A stretch of 5,527 nucleotides of DNA from Zhenhengia stercoravium (GTDB taxonomy: Bacteria > Bacillota > Clostridia > Lachnospirales > Cellulosilyticaceae). Below, in pieces: positions 1 to 5,527 of the stretch. Numbering within the stretch: the first letter of the stretch is position 1; every line of letters starts with the position of its first letter. The position numbers and the translations under genes were made by a program. The stretch lies in assembly GCA_018883975.1 (NCBI GenBank), contig JAHLFD010000105.1:1-5527 (forward strand), written 5' to 3'. The notes under the pieces were generated by a model. It was given only the letters and a program-made list of their open reading frames with translations, was not told where the DNA came from and searched no databases.

Positions 1-1
1 T

Positions 2-34
2 TCGTCGGCAGCGTCAGATGTGTATAAGAGACAG
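2..34 (+). other. Illumina Nextera (Tn5) read-1 adapter, sequencing artefact
   Basis: These 33 bases match the Nextera transposase read-1 adapter as I know it. They comprise a 14-base primer part followed by the 19-bp Tn5 mosaic end AGATGTGTATAAGAGACAG at 16-34. The genomic sequence begins at base 35 in the middle of a glycosyltransferase gene. The adapter is synthetic library DNA that survived trimming at a contig end, not a natural transposon end. Base 1 is an extra t of unknown origin. Any reading frame that starts inside this stretch, such as the plus-strand one opening at 20, is an artefact. Confidence 0.97.
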
Positions 35-444
35 GCCATTAACTTTTCAATATTTTTATATATTAAATTATTAATAAACGGTGCTCCTTTAAAAAAATGG
101 AATCCGTGTGCAGTATATAAAACATTTTTTATCCCTACATTCTTTGCAGCTAATCTCCCTATAATTCCCCCCATAGGTGCGTGGCAATGTACTAAATCAA
201 ATTCTTCTTCCTTGATTAACTTTACTAACTGTCTATAAGCTTTAAAATTATCTAACTTAAAAGGATCCCTCTGAATGTCTATATGATGCTGCTTTATTCC
301 CAGCTCCTCTAATGCTGGAGTTGCATCCTCATAATTAGCTGCACCGTGTATTTCATATCCTAATTCCTTCAATACTTCTATATTTCCTCTTTCAAAAAGA
401 GTAAACTGTCTACTTACAGTAGCTACAATTAATGCTTTTTTCAT
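35..444 (-). CDS. Glycosyltransferase family 4 (EpsD/PglA-like), N-terminal part, 3' end missing
   Basis: The frame opens at the ATG complementary to 442-444 and stays open for 136 codons until the adapter, so the C-terminal half is missing. The protein starts MKKALIVATVSRQFTLFERG, a typical GT-B N-terminal beta strand and loop. It continues with RDPFKLDNFKAYRQL (about residues 49-63), DLVHCHAPMGGIIGRLAA (about 75-92) and YTAHGFHFFKGAP (about 102-114). These are hallmark acceptor-domain motifs of the EpsD/PglA-like retaining glycosyltransferases of exopolysaccharide operons. The nucleotide-sugar binding C-terminal domain, with its EX7E motif, would lie beyond the window. The start follows an AGGGTGAG ribosome binding site that overlaps the stop codon of the acetyltransferase gene, with a 9-bp gap, so the two are probably co-translated. 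It probably adds the second sugar to the lipid-linked sugar made by the upstream enzymes (inference). Donor and acceptor cannot be read from this part. The truncation is technical, not a pseudogene. Confidence 0.9.
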
Positions 445-453
445 CTTCTCACC

Positions 454-1188
454 CTACTTTTCTTTATTCCATAAGTGATAAATATACCTAATATCCTTTA
501 TTCTTAGTTCATTTTTTGTATAGAAGTTCAATGCGTTAATATTTTCCACTTGTGTTCCCACATTTACTGTTTCATATCCATGTTCTACACAGTAATCATA
601 TAATCCATTAATTAACCGAGTTCCTATTCCACTCTTTCTGCATTCATCGTTTACTGCTATTAATTCAATTGTTACAACTTCTTGATTAGCAATAGAGAAA
701 AGTATAAATCCTTCTATACCTTGTTCTTGATCAAATACACAGAAATACTTTTCTTCCTTATTAAAAGCATTTTTAATCCAGTTAGTATAAACCCCTGAGC
801 TCTTTTCTCTTTGAATAGCAACGTCATTATAAAATCTAGAACTTGTAAACGCTTGTTTCACCAACTCTACAATTTCTTCATTTACCTCATAGTTATTCTG
901 TATATGTATAAATTCACTTTTTGACTCTTTGCTTAGACTTACTTTAACATTACTAAGCCGTACATTAATATCTACTAAATAAGCACCTAACTCCTGTGTA
1001 ATTAATTTATTGTTACCCACCATACCTTTAGGGCTAGTTATTGTAATAAACTCATCTACTTTAACAAGTTCTTTAATCTCTTGTATATCTGATGTAGTGA
1101 GTTCATCCACTACATCTACTCTGCTACTCTCACAACCAAAGTAGTTGGTATCCCATTCTAATTTTCTATAATTATAATGATTCATCAT
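454..1188 (-). CDS. GNAT N-acetyltransferase, WecD/RffC-like, probably a 4-amino-sugar acetyltransferase
   Basis: This 244-residue protein has a two-part build like WecD, the dTDP-4-amino-4,6-dideoxygalactose acetyltransferase. The N-terminal part (about 1-90) carries KLEWDTNYFG at 9-18, the WD-x-x-(Y/F)FG signature of that family. The C-terminal GNAT domain (about 93-240) has SSRFYND at 116-122 and YTNWIKNAF at 134-142, resembling the WecD substrate region. Motif A is IELIAVNDECRKSGIGTRLI (174-193), with R184, G187 and G189 in the acetyl-CoA pyrophosphate loop. Motif B includes NALNFYTKN (218-226). The window has two adjacent ATGs. The second (complementary to 1183-1185) lies six bases from the AGAGG ribosome binding site and the first only three, so translation may begin at residue 2. 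The gene follows the phosphoglycosyl transferase by 14 bp. By context it should acetylate the 4-amino group of a UDP-4-amino-4,6-dideoxy-GlcNAc, taking the place of PglD/EpsM. The substrate is inferred; acetylation of another amino sugar is possible. Confidence 0.85.
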   Translation of the reverse strand: MMNHYNYRKLEWDTNYFGCESSRVDVVDELTTSDIQEIKELVKVDEFITITSPKGMVGNNKLITQELGAYLVDINVRLSNVKVSLSKESKSEFIHIQNNYEVNEEIVELVKQAFTSSRFYNDVAIQREKSSGVYTNWIKNAFNKEEKYFCVFDQEQGIEGFILFSIANQEVVTIELIAVNDECRKSGIGTRLINGLYDYCVEHGYETVNVGTQVENINALNFYTKNELRIKDIRYIYHLWNKEK

Positions 1189-1202
1189 TTACCTCTCAGG
1201 TT

Positions 1203-1811
1203 CTACATATCTAATCCATTATCTGAATTGATAAATACATTTTTTCTAAATAATATACTCTCGGCTGTCTTAAAGATTATTTTTATATCCATAATTGGCG
1301 TCACATGATCTATGTAGTAAATATCGTTTTTAATACGCTCTTTCCACTCAATAGAGTTTCTATAATAAGCTTGCGAGTAACCAGTAATACCTGGCAGTAC
1401 CTCCAACTTTCTACTTTCATCACCTTCATACATTTCCATATGTTCTGGAAGGTCAGGTCTAGGACCGATGAAAGACATATTCCCTTTAAGGATATTAATA
1501 ACTTGTGGTAATTCATCTATACTTGTTTTTCTAATAAACTTACCAATCTTAGTAAGTCTTGGATCATCTTCTCCATTGTATGTAGAACCATCTTCATTTC
1601 TTAAGTCAGGAGCATTCATTTTCATGCTTCTAAACTTGTACATTGTAAATACTTTTCCATCTTTACCAAGTCTTTTAGCATTATAGAAAATATTCCCTCT
1701 ATCTGATACCCAAATACCTATACCTACTGGAATAAGTAATATTAGAAATATCGGTAATATAATCAGTGCACCAATGATATCAAATAATCTCTTACCAAAC
1801 CTCTTATACAT
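1203..1811 (-). CDS. Small phosphoglycosyl transferase (PglC/EpsL-type undecaprenyl-phosphate sugar-phosphate transferase)
   Basis: This 202-residue protein is a complete bacterial sugar transferase (Pfam PF02397 family) of the short monotopic PglC/EpsL class. It transfers a sugar phosphate from a UDP-sugar to undecaprenyl phosphate at the inner face of the membrane. An N-terminal KRLFDIIGA (7-15) leads into a hydrophobic re-entrant membrane segment (about 11-34, with prolines at 20 and 28). Next come YKFRSMK (58-64), DDPRLTKIGKFIRKTSIDEL (82-101) containing the catalytic Asp99-Glu100 pair, NMSFIGPRP (111-119) and PGITGYSQ (140-147). It lacks the extra N-terminal membrane domain of WbaP-type enzymes. 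Its ATG lies inside the end of the aminotransferase gene, an 8-bp overlap with a purine-rich GGGGGCTGGAGA directly upstream, so translation is probably coupled. By context its donor is the amino sugar made by the neighbouring enzymes (inference). Confidence 0.93.
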   Translation of the reverse strand: MYKRFGKRLFDIIGALIILPIFLILLIPVGIGIWVSDRGNIFYNAKRLGKDGKVFTMYKFRSMKMNAPDLRNEDGSTYNGEDDPRLTKIGKFIRKTSIDELPQVINILKGNMSFIGPRPDLPEHMEMYEGDESRKLEVLPGITGYSQAYYRNSIEWKERIKNDIYYIDHVTPIMDIKIIFKTAESILFRKNVFINSDNGLDM

Positions 1812-3015
1812 TCTCCAGCCCCCTAATAATCTCTCTTAAACTCTCACATACATACTCAATCTCTTCATTAGTTAATAAAGTATGTAAAGGTAAAGTCATC
1901 TCATTCTTATACTGCTCATAAGTATTTGGGTAGTCTTCTATGCTAAATCCTAATTCCTTATAAGCTGTAAGTAATGGTAATGGCTTATAATGCACATTCG
2001 TTGCAATACCTTTCTCAGCCATTTTCTCAATCACTTGATTTCTAAATGCTTCATCTTGACCTATTAAAGTTAAGAAATATAAATGTCCACATGATTGATA
2101 CTCATCTGTATAGTGCTTTAAGCTTTTCACATTAACTTCAGCTAATAACTCATCATACATCTCAATAATTTCTTTTCTTCTTCCAAGAATCTCTGGGTAA
2201 CGTTTAAGTTGAACTAAACCTAAAGAAGCCATAATATCTGTCATATTGCACTTAAAGTTAGGCGCTATGATATCGTATTCCCAAGCCCCAAGTTTGGTCT
2301 TAGCTAAAGCATCTTTTGATTGCCCATGAAGTGAAAGGAGCATGTACTGCTTGTAGATCCATTCGTTATCTATACCTTCAATATCTCTCCATACCACTGC
2401 TCCACCTTCTGCTGTTGTAAGATTCTTGACTGCATGGAATGAAAATGATGTGAAGTCTGCTACTTCTCCACTTATCTTTCCTTTATATGTAGCACCCATT
2501 GAGTGTGCTGCGTCTGCTAATACTACAACTCTACCAATAGCTTTTTGTACTTCATTGTTAGCTTTAAATAAATGCTTCTTCTTCTCTACTGCTTCAAAAA
2601 TCTTATCATAGTCACACATTATCCCTGCAATATCTACTGGAATGATAGCCTTCGTTCTTTCTGTGATTGCATCAGCAATGGCATCATAATCAATATGGAA
2701 TGAACCCTTCCCACTATCAACAAGTACGATCTTTGCACCTACATGGTGGATAACACTTGCTGAAGCTGTATAGGTATAAGCACAAGTAATAACTTCATCA
2801 CCCTCACCTATTCCTAACATTCTTAAAGTAAGTTCCATACCTGCTGTAGCTGAGTTTAAGCATACAGCTTTTGAAGTATTGCAGTACTCTGCAATTTGAC
2901 TTTCGAATAACTTTGTTTTTGGTCCTGTAGTAATCCAACCCGATTTAAGGGTATCAACTACTTCATCAATTTCAGCTTGTGTAATATCTGGTGGTGAAAA
3001 CAATATTTGTTTCAT
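1804..3015 (-). CDS. DegT/DnrJ/EryC1/StrS PLP aminotransferase (EpsN/PglE-like) for a UDP-4-keto-6-deoxy sugar
   Basis: This 403-residue protein belongs to the sugar aminotransferase family that adds an amino group to 4-keto-6-deoxy nucleotide sugars, using PLP and usually glutamate. Visible motifs are SGWITTGPKT (25-34), LNSATAGMEL (53-62), EVITCAYTYTAS (74-85), VVLADAAHSMGA (164-175) with Asp168 contacting the PLP ring nitrogen, and FSFHAVKNLTTAEGGAVV (191-208) with Lys197 as the Schiff-base lysine. The C-terminal part has NVHYKPLPLL (about 341-350). Between about 141 and 162 there is a lysine-rich stretch that shorter family members lack as I recall them; it is in frame and leaves the core intact. 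An AGGGAG ribosome binding site sits nine bases before the ATG. The gene overlaps the phosphoglycosyl transferase gene by 8 bp. Its likely substrate is the product of the dehydratase encoded upstream. The exact stereochemistry cannot be read from the sequence. Confidence 0.93.
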   Translation of the reverse strand: MKQILFSPPDITQAEIDEVVDTLKSGWITTGPKTKLFESQIAEYCNTSKAVCLNSATAGMELTLRMLGIGEGDEVITCAYTYTASASVIHHVGAKIVLVDSGKGSFHIDYDAIADAITERTKAIIPVDIAGIMCDYDKIFEAVEKKKHLFKANNEVQKAIGRVVVLADAAHSMGATYKGKISGEVADFTSFSFHAVKNLTTAEGGAVVWRDIEGIDNEWIYKQYMLLSLHGQSKDALAKTKLGAWEYDIIAPNFKCNMTDIMASLGLVQLKRYPEILGRRKEIIEMYDELLAEVNVKSLKHYTDEYQSCGHLYFLTLIGQDEAFRNQVIEKMAEKGIATNVHYKPLPLLTAYKELGFSIEDYPNTYEQYKNEMTLPLHTLLTNEEIEYVCESLREIIRGLENV

Positions 3016-3069
3016 TTTTCTTAACTCCCTTTTATATGTAATATTGTATTTTATACCTCTTTAACCACC

Positions 3070-3086
3070 ACTTATTCTGTATAAGT
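3070..3086. repeat. Short inverted repeat in the aminotransferase leader
   Basis: ACTTAT (3070-3075) and ATAAGT (3081-3086) are perfect reverse complements around a 5-base centre. The repeat sits about 55-70 bases upstream of the aminotransferase start. It could be an operator or a small RNA hairpin. In AT-rich DNA a 6-bp arm can also arise by chance, so no regulator is proposed. Confidence 0.35.
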
Positions 3087-3122
3087 AGCATTAAACAAAT
3101 ATAAATTCTTTATGAGCATAAA

Positions 3123-3345
3123 ATATTCCCATCCTCTTAAAGAATGGGAATCCCCGTGCCCTTATCACTTCCTTCTTCTTGGCTCCCATCATCATGCATC
3201 GTACAAGTTACCGAGCTATTCACACACTTTATGTTGCCCTCATTGGGACAACACGCTCCTGATTGCTCCATCAGAAATGCTTGAAACCTCGCTTCACTAT
3301 GCTGCACGTTTTGCATCACTAGCTCGGCTTCATAAAGCCTTTCTA
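3123..3345 (-). mobile_element. Candidate remnant of an IS200/IS605-type tnpB 3' end with omega-RNA-like structure
   Basis: Seen directly: a minus-strand frame is open from about 3384 to a TAA at 3137-3139. It reads ERLYEAELVMQNVQHSEARF upstream and ends DKGTGIPIL. Its stop codon lies inside the loop of the hairpin at 3125-3151. The tract also holds inverted repeats at 3232-3253, 3259-3274, 3303-3315, 3326-3339 and a long-range pair 3211-3218 with 3320-3327. Known of the family: tnpB genes of IS200/IS605 elements usually end with the stop inside or next to a terminal hairpin carrying a CTTTAG-like loop, and the guide RNA overlaps the 3' coding end. This tract has CTTTAAG in the same place. 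Inferred: a decayed or minimal (tnpB-less) element, in the same orientation as the operon. No RuvC or zinc-finger motifs and no tnpA are present, and I cannot define the left end. An unrelated structured RNA or a MITE would also fit. Confidence 0.4.
3125..3151 (-). repeat. Hairpin, 8-bp perfect stem, possible terminal hairpin or weak terminator
   Basis: ATTCCCAT at 3125-3132 is the exact reverse complement of ATGGGAAT at 3144-3151. The inner bases TCT (3135-3137) and AGA (3141-3143) can add three pairs across a two-base bulge, leaving a TTA-type loop. On the minus strand the stem is followed by ATTTTATGC, so the U run is only four long and interrupted. It would therefore be a weak intrinsic terminator or attenuator between the dehydratase and aminotransferase genes. 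The position of the TAA stop in the loop also suits the terminal hairpin of a tnpB-type element. Confidence 0.6.
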
Positions 3346-3378
3346 GATTCCAACAATTTTTCTTACAAACACTTTTTT

Positions 3379-5313
3379 CTATCCTACCTGCTGACTATAC
3401 TCAGGAATCCTGTAAGTAGGTACCATATCCATGAGTGCTGCTCTGATGTCGCCGCCCTCATCTACAATCATCTTAAGCCTCTCTAACTGTCTCATCAGTT
3501 CGTCATAAGTAATCTCACCAGGTCTTCCAATGAAAATCTTATCCGACTGTGTTTTACCTAGTCCCTCTTCATTCATTAAAAGCTCTTCATAAAGCTTCTC
3601 ACCAGGTCTAAGCCCAGTAAACTCAATTTTAATATCTTGATCTAACTTTAACCCTGAAAGCTTAATGAGATTTTTAGCCAAATCTACGATTTTCACCGGT
3701 TTACCCATATCCAGTACAAAAATCTCACCGCCTGTAGCAAAAGTAGTGGCTTCTAAAATCAGCCTGACCGCTTCTGGAATGGTCATAAAATAACGTATGA
3801 TGTCCGGATGCGTCACCGTAAGGGGGCCACCTGCTTCTAATTGCTTTTTAAATAATGGAATCACACTGCCATTGCTTCCTAATACGTTTCCAAATCTTAC
3901 AGCCACAAAATCTGTATCAGAAGTAGTAGTATTAATGGCCTGAATGATCATCTCACAGATACGCTTAGTGGCTCCCATGACATTGGTAGGGTTTACCGCT
4001 TTATCCGTAGAAACGAGTACAAATTTACTGACGTTGTAAGCTGCTGCACACTGTGCCGCATTTAAAGTACCAAAAACGTTATTTTTAACGGCTTCAGAAG
4101 GACTATCCTCCATTAAAGGCACATGCTTATGGGCTGCTGCATGAAAAACAAGATTCGGTCTATACACTTCAAATATCTCTTTGAGTTTTTTCTTATCTCT
4201 TACAGAAGCAATAATCATTTTAATGCGTTCTTTTGGCACGCCATTTTGAATGAGTTCCATTTGCAAATCGTAGGCATTATTTTCATAAATATCTACGACG
4301 ACTAGTAACTTAGGAGCTAGGGTGACTATTTGCCTGCAGAGCTCAGAGCCTATACTTCCTCCTCCACCTGTTACGAGGATCACTTGGTCTTTAACGATGG
4401 TTTTTAGCTTTTCATTATTGAGTACAATCTCTTCTCTTCCTAGTAAATCCTCAACTTTCACATCTCTAATGTGACTTTTCACATCTTTGCTCTTATTTTT
4501 AGCAAAAGAACCATCAATACCAGGAAATATTCTCAGTTTACAGCTTGTCTCATTACAGACTTCTAATATTTCTGCCAGACGCTTTTTAGAAACAGAAGGA
4601 ATGGCCACAATGATTTCTTCTATTTGATGCTCTTTAGCCAGTTCTGGAATCTGGTCAATGCCTCCTTTTACAGGAACTCCATGAAGATATGCGCCTTGTT
4701 TTCCTTTATTATCATCTACCGCTAAAACAATTTCTCTCTCTGTTTGCCAATGGCTTGTCATATCTTTAACAATAATAGAAGCAGCTTCCCCAGCACCCAC
4801 AATCATGACACGTGGTCTATTAGGTGCTGAAACAGTAGGTGTTAGCTGCCCTACATACTGAATCAGTTGCTCCGGACATCTCAATAGTTTCCTTATAAAG
4901 CGATACCCAAAACGACTACTCATGGTAAGAGGAATGAGTACTAGGATATATAGTATATAAATAGATCTTGGAAAATAAACGCCTTTCATCCCACATAAAA
5001 GAACAAATGCCCCTTCCCCTATGATGCAGGCACCCACTACTTGTATGAGTTCTCTGACACTAGCATAACGCCATAAACTTCTATACAATCCCAAAATCAT
5101 GAAACTTACTAACATACAAATCTCTAATGCTAAACTCATCTCTTTGTAGAGTGTTTGATACTTCTTGGGAATAGCGCTGTCAAATCGTAGTATAAGGGCT
5201 ATTATCATCCCAAATTGAATAAAAACGATATCGGTCCCAACTAACGTTAACCTCTTTAACTTTCCAACCAACTTTTTCAACCCCTTTTGTTGCCTTTTCA
5301 TGATCTCAACCAT
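3379..5313 (-). CDS. Membrane-bound UDP-GlcNAc 4,6-dehydratase (PglF/WbpM/EpsC/CapD family)
   Basis: This complete 644-residue protein is of normal length for the long membrane-anchored nucleotide-sugar dehydratases. Four hydrophobic segments (about 22-44, 61-77, 88-108 and 117-132) form the N-terminal membrane domain. A first Rossmann domain begins at RVMIVGAGEAA (168-178). The catalytic SDR domain starts VILVTGGGGSIGSELCRQ (311-328), binding NAD(P), and contains HAAAHKHVPLME (391-402), STDKAVNPTNVMGATKR (435-451) and GLRPGEKLYEELL (567-579). The usual SDR catalytic tyrosine is replaced by Met446, with Lys450 conserved, which is the rule in this family and supports an inverting or retaining 4,6-dehydratase over an epimerase. 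Product: a UDP-4-keto-6-deoxy-HexNAc, the first step of the pathway encoded downstream. Start choice is uncertain: neither the ATG used here nor the one four codons later (complementary to 5299-5301) has a strong ribosome binding site; GGTTGAG before the second is the better purine run. Confidence 0.95.
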   Translation of the reverse strand: MVEIMKRQQKGLKKLVGKLKRLTLVGTDIVFIQFGMIIALILRFDSAIPKKYQTLYKEMSLALEICMLVSFMILGLYRSLWRYASVRELIQVVGACIIGEGAFVLLCGMKGVYFPRSIYILYILVLIPLTMSSRFGYRFIRKLLRCPEQLIQYVGQLTPTVSAPNRPRVMIVGAGEAASIIVKDMTSHWQTEREIVLAVDDNKGKQGAYLHGVPVKGGIDQIPELAKEHQIEEIIVAIPSVSKKRLAEILEVCNETSCKLRIFPGIDGSFAKNKSKDVKSHIRDVKVEDLLGREEIVLNNEKLKTIVKDQVILVTGGGGSIGSELCRQIVTLAPKLLVVVDIYENNAYDLQMELIQNGVPKERIKMIIASVRDKKKLKEIFEVYRPNLVFHAAAHKHVPLMEDSPSEAVKNNVFGTLNAAQCAAAYNVSKFVLVSTDKAVNPTNVMGATKRICEMIIQAINTTTSDTDFVAVRFGNVLGSNGSVIPLFKKQLEAGGPLTVTHPDIIRYFMTIPEAVRLILEATTFATGGEIFVLDMGKPVKIVDLAKNLIKLSGLKLDQDIKIEFTGLRPGEKLYEELLMNEEGLGKTQSDKIFIGRPGEITYDELMRQLERLKMIVDEGGDIRAALMDMVPTYRIPEYSQQVG

Positions 5314-5380
5314 TCATACACTAGCTTATGTGCTTTACTCTTGTATTGTCATTGTAAGTTGTCATTTTCAGACTCTTTTA
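5314..5380 (-). promoter_or_regulatory. Short gap upstream of the dehydratase gene with a direct repeat, possible weak promoter
   Basis: The 67-bp gap holds two copies of AATGACAA on the minus strand (complement of 5359-5366 and 5346-5353), 13 bases apart. ATGACA in the second copy differs by one base from the TTGACA consensus. It is followed after 18 bases by TAAGCT, which matches TATAAT only at the first two and last positions. This is at best a weak promoter; the repeat could equally be an operator or chance. No terminator hairpin is visible after the upstream gene, so read-through from that gene is likely. Confidence 0.25.
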
Positions 5381-5527
5381 TTACTGTAAACGTAAGGTAA
5401 TATAAATAGTTTCTCCTTCACCTTGGCTACTCATTAAATAGCGTTCAAAGGTATAACTGTCTTCTAGGTGATAGCCTAAGCTATCTGCTAGTGCTTTACC
5501 TAATGCATAATTGTCTAACAAACTTCC
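5381..5527 (-). CDS. C-terminal 48 residues of an unrecognised protein
   Basis: A minus-strand frame enters at the right edge of the window and runs 48 codons to TAA at 5381-5383, immediately followed by a second in-frame TAA. The start lies outside the window. It reads DNYALGKALADSLGYHLEDS (residues 5-24 of the visible part) and ends with GEGETIYITLRLQ, which has the alternating pattern of a closing beta strand. I do not recognise the family. It is co-directional with the dehydratase gene and 67 bp upstream of it, so it may belong to the same operon. The frame is free of stops, and its codon use is ordinary for this genome, so I take it as real coding sequence despite its short visible length. 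Confidence 0.65.
   Translation of the reverse strand, partial: GSLLDNYALGKALADSLGYHLEDSYTFERYLMSSQGEGETIYITLRLQ

Larger units (their letters stand above)
3016..3378. other. Non-coding gap between dehydratase and aminotransferase genes
   Basis: This 363-bp gap is the only long break between the complete genes of the operon; the other junctions range from an 8-bp overlap to a 14-bp gap. It has two parts. Bases 3016-3122 are very AT-rich (13 G or C in 3001-3060 by hand count) and hold the aminotransferase ribosome binding site plus two short palindromes at 3070-3086 and 3109-3122. Bases 3123 to about 3345 are more GC-rich (106 of 240 bases in 3121-3360) and full of inverted repeats. No convincing sigma-A promoter is visible: there are TATAAAAT and TACAAT-like strings on the minus strand but no matching TTGACA-like element 16-18 bases upstream. 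The two plus- and minus-strand frames in the gap do not look like independent genes. Confidence 0.7.

Noticed and set aside
16..34. Tn5 mosaic end as evidence for a natural transposon
   Set aside because: It is immediately preceded by the synthetic read-1 primer part, so it is library adapter.
20..238. Plus-strand open frame of 72 codons at the left edge
   Set aside because: Its start codon lies in the synthetic adapter and the rest is antisense to the glycosyltransferase gene, which has clear family motifs.
1305..1686. Several 68-72 codon frames on both strands within the phosphoglycosyl transferase gene
   Set aside because: They are shadows of a gene with all family motifs in its own frame.
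2426..2611. Plus-strand frame within the aminotransferase gene
   Set aside because: It is antisense to the PLP-binding region, a shadow frame.
3137..3319. Minus-strand 60-codon frame as an independent small gene
   Set aside because: The frame continues open upstream of its ATG, has no good ribosome binding site, and overlaps several RNA-like hairpins. It is better explained as the tail of a decayed gene or chance opening in a structured tract.
3123..3345. Group II intron or CRISPR explanation for the structured tract
   Set aside because: No intron domain V motif is visible on either strand, and no repeated unit with regular spacing exists.
3112..3486. Plus-strand open frame of 124 codons across the gap and the dehydratase end
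   Set aside because: It runs antisense into the conserved C-terminal coding part of the dehydratase, has no ribosome binding site that I can see, is rich in His, Cys and Ser without a recognisable motif, and crosses the hairpin-rich tract.
4123..4305. Plus-strand frame within the dehydratase gene
   Set aside because: It is antisense to the conserved SDR domain, a shadow frame.

Overview
The window looks like part of an exopolysaccharide, capsule or cell-surface glycan operon from a low-GC Gram-positive bacterium, probably a clostridial Firmicute. The evidence is AT-rich codon use, purine-rich ribosome binding sites, tightly packed co-directional genes, and protein families that match the Bacillus EpsC/EpsN/EpsL/EpsD set. 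All supported genes are on the minus strand, so transcription runs from high to low coordinates. The taxonomic guess rests on style only, because there is no rRNA or other marker.

Layout in transcription order: (1) the last 48 codons of an unrecognised protein (5381-5527); (2) a short gap with a direct repeat; (3) a complete membrane-anchored UDP-GlcNAc 4,6-dehydratase of the PglF/WbpM/EpsC type (3379-5313); (4) a 363-bp gap that breaks the otherwise tight operon and holds a hairpin-rich, comparatively GC-rich tract; (5) a DegT-family PLP aminotransferase (1804-3015); (6) a small PglC/EpsL-type phosphoglycosyl transferase overlapping it by 8 bp (1203-1811); (7) a WecD-like GNAT acetyltransferase (454-1188); (8) the N-terminal 136 codons of an EpsD/PglA-like glycosyltransferase (35-444), cut off at the window end.

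Together the genes make a coherent route. The dehydratase converts UDP-GlcNAc to a 4-keto-6-deoxy sugar, the aminotransferase adds the 4-amino group, the GNAT probably acetylates it to a UDP-N,N'-diacetylbacillosamine-like sugar, the phosphoglycosyl transferase loads the sugar phosphate on undecaprenyl phosphate, and the glycosyltransferase adds a following sugar. The notable variation is a GNAT enzyme where the known bacillosamine pathways use a left-handed beta-helix enzyme (PglD/EpsM).

Two non-genic items stand out. Bases 2-34 are an exact Illumina Nextera read-1 adapter, so the left end is a library artefact and the glycosyltransferase truncation is technical. The tract at about 3123-3345 has at least five short inverted repeats and a minus-strand open frame that stops inside the loop of its last hairpin. 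That arrangement resembles the 3' end of an IS200/IS605-type tnpB gene with its overlapping guide (omega) RNA, and it is the best candidate for something unusual here. The identification is tentative.
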